The notes beneath the pieces were generated by a model. It saw only the letters and a list, made by a program, of their open reading frames with translations, did no database searches and was not told where the DNA came from. This document shows, in pieces, positions 9,232 to 11,845 of a stretch of 11,845 nt of DNA (position 1 is the stretch's first letter; every line of letters starts with the position of its first letter). The stretch is from assembly GCA_902792495.1 (NCBI GenBank), contig CADBAC010000012.1:1-11845 (forward strand), read 5' to 3'. Position numbers and translations under genes: made by a program. The DNA comes from Ruminococcus flavefaciens (GTDB lineage: Bacteria; Bacillota; Clostridia; Oscillospirales; Ruminococcaceae).

Positions 9232-10548
9232 ATGGCTGAACTTAAAACAGGATCAAAGGGCAGAACAGTTTACGGCAATGTGTTCACTGTTCTGGAATTT
9301 CTCGGCGGCGGCGGTCAGGGAAATGTCTACAAGGTGGAATGCGGCGGCAGGGAAATGGCGCTGAAATGGTACCACAAGTCCACCATCGACAAGATGAAAG
9401 ACCCCGATCAGTTCTACGAAAACCTTATGGCTAACATCAAAAAAGGAGCTCCTACTCCTGCCTTTCTCTGGCCCGAGGAGCTTACCGAAAAGACTGACGG
9501 AAGCTTCGGCTATATCATGGGTCTGCGCCCCTCAAACTTCGAGGAGCTGACCAAATTCCTCATATGGGACAGCAAAAAGCGCCGCATGAAGGCAAGCTTC
9601 GCAAGCATCACCGCAAGGTGCAATGCGGCTATAAATATAATCGAGGGCTTCCGTGCCCTACATAACGACGGCTACAGCTATCAGGACCTGAACAATGGCA
9701 ACTTCTTCATCGATCCGCAGACAGGCGATGTGCTTATCTGTGACAACGACAATGTGTCCGAGCGTGGCGTGAATTTCGGCATCGCAGGCAAGCAGAGATA
9801 TATGGCTCCCGAAGTCGTTCTGGGAAGTGCCCCCGACAAGCGCTCAGACCGCTTCTCGCTGGCTGTCATCCTCTTCCGTATGCTTTTCATCGAGCATCCT
9901 CTGGAGGGAAAATATTCCACTCCGCCCTGCATGACTCCCGAACTTGAGAAGAAATTCTACGGAAGCGACCCTGTTTTCGTCCTTGATCCCGACGACGACA
10001 GAAACGCCGCTAATAATCAGCTGAACACCAATACTCTCCGATTCTGGAAGATCTATCCCGAGTATATCCGTGAGCTGTTCATAAAGTCATTCGGCAAAAG
10101 TTCCGTACTTCCTCCCTATGACCGCATCATCGAGAAAACATGGCTGGACGCTTTTGTAAGGCTCAGGAGCGAGACTGTTCCCTGCCCTCACTGCGGCAAG
10201 GAGACATTCATCACAGCTGGCTATACCGTAAGCTGTATGTACTGCGGCTCTCCCCTTACCTGCAATTCTCAGCTGAAGTTCAGGCGCTTCGACGTGCCGG
10301 TATACGGCGGAGTCAAAGTATACGAAGGACAGCTTGGCGACACCGACGGTGATCTTCACAAAGCCGCAGGTGAGATAGTCCGCAATAAAAAGGATCCCAC
10401 AAAACACGCTCTCCGCAATCTCACCGAGCAGATATGGAGCGTGAAACTGCCCGATAATACGGTGAGAACTGTGGAGCCAAACGGCATAGTGCCGCTGAAC
10501 AAGGGCTTCGAGATAACTATCGGAAAGAACACGGGTATTGTTGAATGA
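9232..10548 (+). CDS. Soluble Ser/Thr protein kinase-like protein with C-terminal zinc ribbon
   Basis: This 438-residue protein has a eukaryotic-like kinase domain (about 14-300) and no membrane segment. Visible are the Gly-rich loop LGGGGQGNVYKV (24-35), ATP-binding K45 in ALKW, and a catalytic loop reading YQDLNNGNFF with base D152 and metal ligand N157. The metal-binding D171 is in CDND (in place of DFG), and APE is at 192-194. HRD and its Lys are thus altered, while the acid residues needed for catalysis are kept. Such loops occur in divergent bacterial kinases such as the YegI/TerY-P type. A four-cysteine zinc ribbon follows (C318, C321, C335, C338). A final beta-rich segment of about 80 residues ends in PLNKGFEITIGKNTG, faintly FHA-like but not assignable. 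No phosphatase or vWA gene is nearby. The downstream neighbour offers a membrane PASTA-like sensor with its own zinc ribbon. Substrates unknown. Confidence 0.88.
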   Translation: MAELKTGSKGRTVYGNVFTVLEFLGGGGQGNVYKVECGGREMALKWYHKSTIDKMKDPDQFYENLMANIKKGAPTPAFLWPEELTEKTDGSFGYIMGLRPSNFEELTKFLIWDSKKRRMKASFASITARCNAAINIIEGFRALHNDGYSYQDLNNGNFFIDPQTGDVLICDNDNVSERGVNFGIAGKQRYMAPEVVLGSAPDKRSDRFSLAVILFRMLFIEHPLEGKYSTPPCMTPELEKKFYGSDPVFVLDPDDDRNAANNQLNTNTLRFWKIYPEYIRELFIKSFGKSSVLPPYDRIIEKTWLDAFVRLRSETVPCPHCGKETFITAGYTVSCMYCGSPLTCNSQLKFRRFDVPVYGGVKVYEGQLGDTDGDLHKAAGEIVRNKKDPTKHALRNLTEQIWSVKLPDNTVRTVEPNGIVPLNKGFEITIGKNTGIVE

Positions 10549-10616
10549 TCGTGGACGGTATTTCATCGGTCAGTAGAAGATAATGCAAATCAGCCGTCCC
10601 CCTCATTCACTCCCTG

Positions 10617-10683
10617 CCAGAGAGGTCTACACCTCTCTGGACTCTGGTATCAGGCGGCTTCGCCGCATTTTTTAGATTTTTTA
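10617..10683 (+). terminator. Tandem hairpins with T-tract after the kinase gene
   Basis: Two stems lie in the 150-bp gap before the next gene. The first is a perfect 10-bp stem CCAGAGAGGT/ACCTCTCTGG (10617-10640, loop CTAC). The second is GCGGC-TTC-GCCGC (10654-10666), followed by ATTTTTTAGATTTTTT (10667-10682). The second has intrinsic-terminator form. The first has no T-run. The T-tract ends only 16 nt before the next ATG, so the terminator sits right against the ribosome binding site of the downstream gene. Confidence 0.65.
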
Positions 10684-10698
10684 AGAAGGAGACTTCAA

Positions 10699-11673
10699 AT
10701 GAAAAAAGACTATTTCTGCCCTGCCTGCAAATCACTGCTCAATCTCCAGGCAGGCTTTTCACCTAAAAATCCAAAGCATATGTGTACCGAATGCGGCCGC
10801 ATCGTGGATGTTCAAAGCGGAAAATTTCCCCGTGACGATGAGGTAGAAGAACTCGACCTTGGGGATTTCTCCATAAAGGAAGGCAAATACGATAACAGCG
10901 ACAACGAAAAGACCGCTCCCATTCCGCCTCTGCCCATCGAGGACAATATCCCCGATGAGGACGTTCCTCCTCCGCCGCCTCCGCAGGAAGAGCCTGCGCC
11001 CCCTGCTGACGATGATCCGCAGGCCCCCGATGAGGAGGACGGAAACAGCGCAGAAGCTATAATGGTCGGACTGAACGGCTGGAAAAATGCACACAAAAAG
11101 GTGCTGATGATAGCTAAGCTTGCCTTCGCTCTTATCATTCTGATACTCATTGCCGCTTTCCTGCTGGCTCACTTCCTCTCCATTGGCTACGATTCCGAAC
11201 AGCTCATCGGTCAGGATCAGCGCTCAGTTGCGGAAATGCTGGAAAGACAGGGCTTCTCAAGGGTAAGGACTCTGCCTGTAGAGGAACTCGGTGTAGGCGA
11301 AAAAGATCAGGAAAATCTGGTAACGAGGATAGAGATCGGCGACAAAGACTCTTTCACATCCCGAAACCACTTCCTGAAATGGCAGAAGATAAAGGTCTAT
11401 TACAAGACACTGAAGCGCATCCCTTTGCCTATTTCAAGCAAAGATTACAAGGATATGAACTATCAGGAGCTTGTTTCTCTGCTGGAGGAGTCAGGCTTTG
11501 TGAATATCACTGCTGAACCTGTGGATGACCTGATCACAGGCTGGATAAACTCTCCCGATGAGGTCAAGGACGTTTTCGTGGAAAGGACGGAGGATAAATT
11601 CTCAAAGGGCGACAAGTACCGTCCCGACACCGAGATAATCGTCTACTACCACACATTCAAAGAAAAGAAATAA
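10699..11673 (+). CDS. Single-pass membrane protein with zinc ribbon and two PASTA-like repeats
   Basis: In this 324-residue protein the order is: N-terminal zinc ribbon (C7, C10, C29, C32), acidic stretch, Pro-rich linker (73-110, with a run of six Pro), one membrane helix (about 135-160, preceded by HKK), and two extracellular repeats of about 75 residues (163-238 and 246-320). Each repeat has a helix (SVAEMLERQGF; YQELVSLLEESGF) followed by beta-strands ending IKVYYKTLK or IIVYYHTFK. This is the topology of PASTA domains, which in PknB/PrkC kinases bind muropeptides or lipid II. The match is by pattern, not by search. There is no kinase domain, but the gene directly upstream encodes a soluble kinase with a zinc ribbon. 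The start is set by AAGGAG 7 nt upstream. No separate promoter is evident, so expression may depend on readthrough of the preceding hairpins. Confidence 0.8.
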   Translation: MKKDYFCPACKSLLNLQAGFSPKNPKHMCTECGRIVDVQSGKFPRDDEVEELDLGDFSIKEGKYDNSDNEKTAPIPPLPIEDNIPDEDVPPPPPPQEEPAPPADDDPQAPDEEDGNSAEAIMVGLNGWKNAHKKVLMIAKLAFALIILILIAAFLLAHFLSIGYDSEQLIGQDQRSVAEMLERQGFSRVRTLPVEELGVGEKDQENLVTRIEIGDKDSFTSRNHFLKWQKIKVYYKTLKRIPLPISSKDYKDMNYQELVSLLEESGFVNITAEPVDDLITGWINSPDEVKDVFVERTEDKFSKGDKYRPDTEIIVYYHTFKEKK

Positions 11674-11679
11674 CACAAA

Positions 11680-11720
11680 AACGGCATGAGCAACATTGTA
11701 CTCATGCCGTTATTTTATTC
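11680..11720. terminator. Bidirectional intrinsic terminator
   Basis: AACGGCATGAG (11680-11690) and CTCATGCCGTT (11701-11711) form a perfect 11-bp stem with a 10-nt loop. On the plus strand the stem runs into TTATTTTATT, ending the PASTA-like gene transcript 7 nt after its stop codon. On the minus strand it runs into TTTTTGTGTTATTT, so it can also end a leftward transcript from the right edge. Confidence 0.9.
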
Positions 11721-11733
11721 TGTAAAGGACATT

Positions 11734-11832
11734 TTATATTCTCCCCGTGGTTTTCCTTTTGAAAAGACACAAGAATCCGCCTATAACAATAATTCCTACC
11801 GTTACCAATGCTTCTGTTTTCTTGTGATCCAT
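11734..11832 (-). CDS. Small single-pass membrane protein, 32 aa (or C-terminus of a longer one)
   Basis: Reading leftward from an ATG at 11832, the frame gives MDHKKTEALVTVG (1-13), then a hydrophobic helix IIVIGGFLCLF (14-24) and a basic tail (KRKTTGRI) before TAA. Length, helix and flanking charges fit a membrane microprotein. The frame stays open to the window edge (only four more full codons), and no good ribosome binding site is visible in those 13 nt. It could therefore be the C-terminal anchor of a larger protein, although no LPxTG motif is seen. The convergent terminator with a minus-strand U-tract supports a leftward transcript here. No homolog recognised. Confidence 0.45.
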   Translation of the reverse strand: MDHKKTEALVTVGIIVIGGFLCLFKRKTTGRI

Positions 11833-11845
11833 ATAAATCTTTATT

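Noticed and set aside
10759..11172. Minus-strand frames with Ser/Gly-rich or Arg-rich runs
   Set aside because: They are the antisense of the Pro-rich and acidic linker of the PASTA-like protein.

Overview
The window looks like a chromosomal segment of an anaerobic Clostridia member, most likely Ruminococcus-like (Oscillospiraceae). This is an inference from the gene repertoire: NADP-type GdhA, a YmfF/YmfH-type M16 pair, Lgt with an acidic tail, and an MBOAT plus SGNH pair. It also rests on strong AGGAGG-type ribosome binding sites and protein style; no rRNA or other marker is present. There are nine convincing protein genes, one probable microprotein at the right edge, and no tRNA, rRNA, CRISPR array or insertion sequence that I can see.

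Left part, minus strand (1-6210). Two transcription units read leftward. gdhA has its own promoter (TTGCAA-17-TATAAT) and its own intrinsic terminator. Next comes a four-gene unit: catalytically degenerate M16 protein, active M16 protease, lgt, folD. It is driven by a TTGCAT-17-TATAAT promoter inside the gap after gdhA. The first three genes of this unit are translationally coupled (overlapping or 2 nt apart). The two promoters also show that the correct starts of gdhA (6129) and the first M16 gene (4590) lie inside the longest open frames.

Middle (6130-6678). A divergent intergenic region of about 550 bp carries a cluster of hairpins of REP or small-repeat type. It also holds a 16-bp perfect palindrome and a near-consensus promoter facing right.

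Right part, plus strand (6679-11673). An MBOAT membrane O-acyltransferase and a membrane-anchored SGNH-fold protein form a probable extracytoplasmic O-acylation pair. A soluble eukaryotic-like Ser/Thr kinase with a C-terminal zinc ribbon follows. After it comes a single-pass membrane protein with an N-terminal cytoplasmic zinc ribbon and two extracellular PASTA-like repeats. The last two together contain the parts of a PknB/PrkC-type receptor kinase split over two proteins, each with a four-cysteine zinc ribbon. This is the most interesting arrangement in the window. A bidirectional terminator closes the region, and a 32-residue single-pass membrane ORF on the minus strand converges on it from the right edge.
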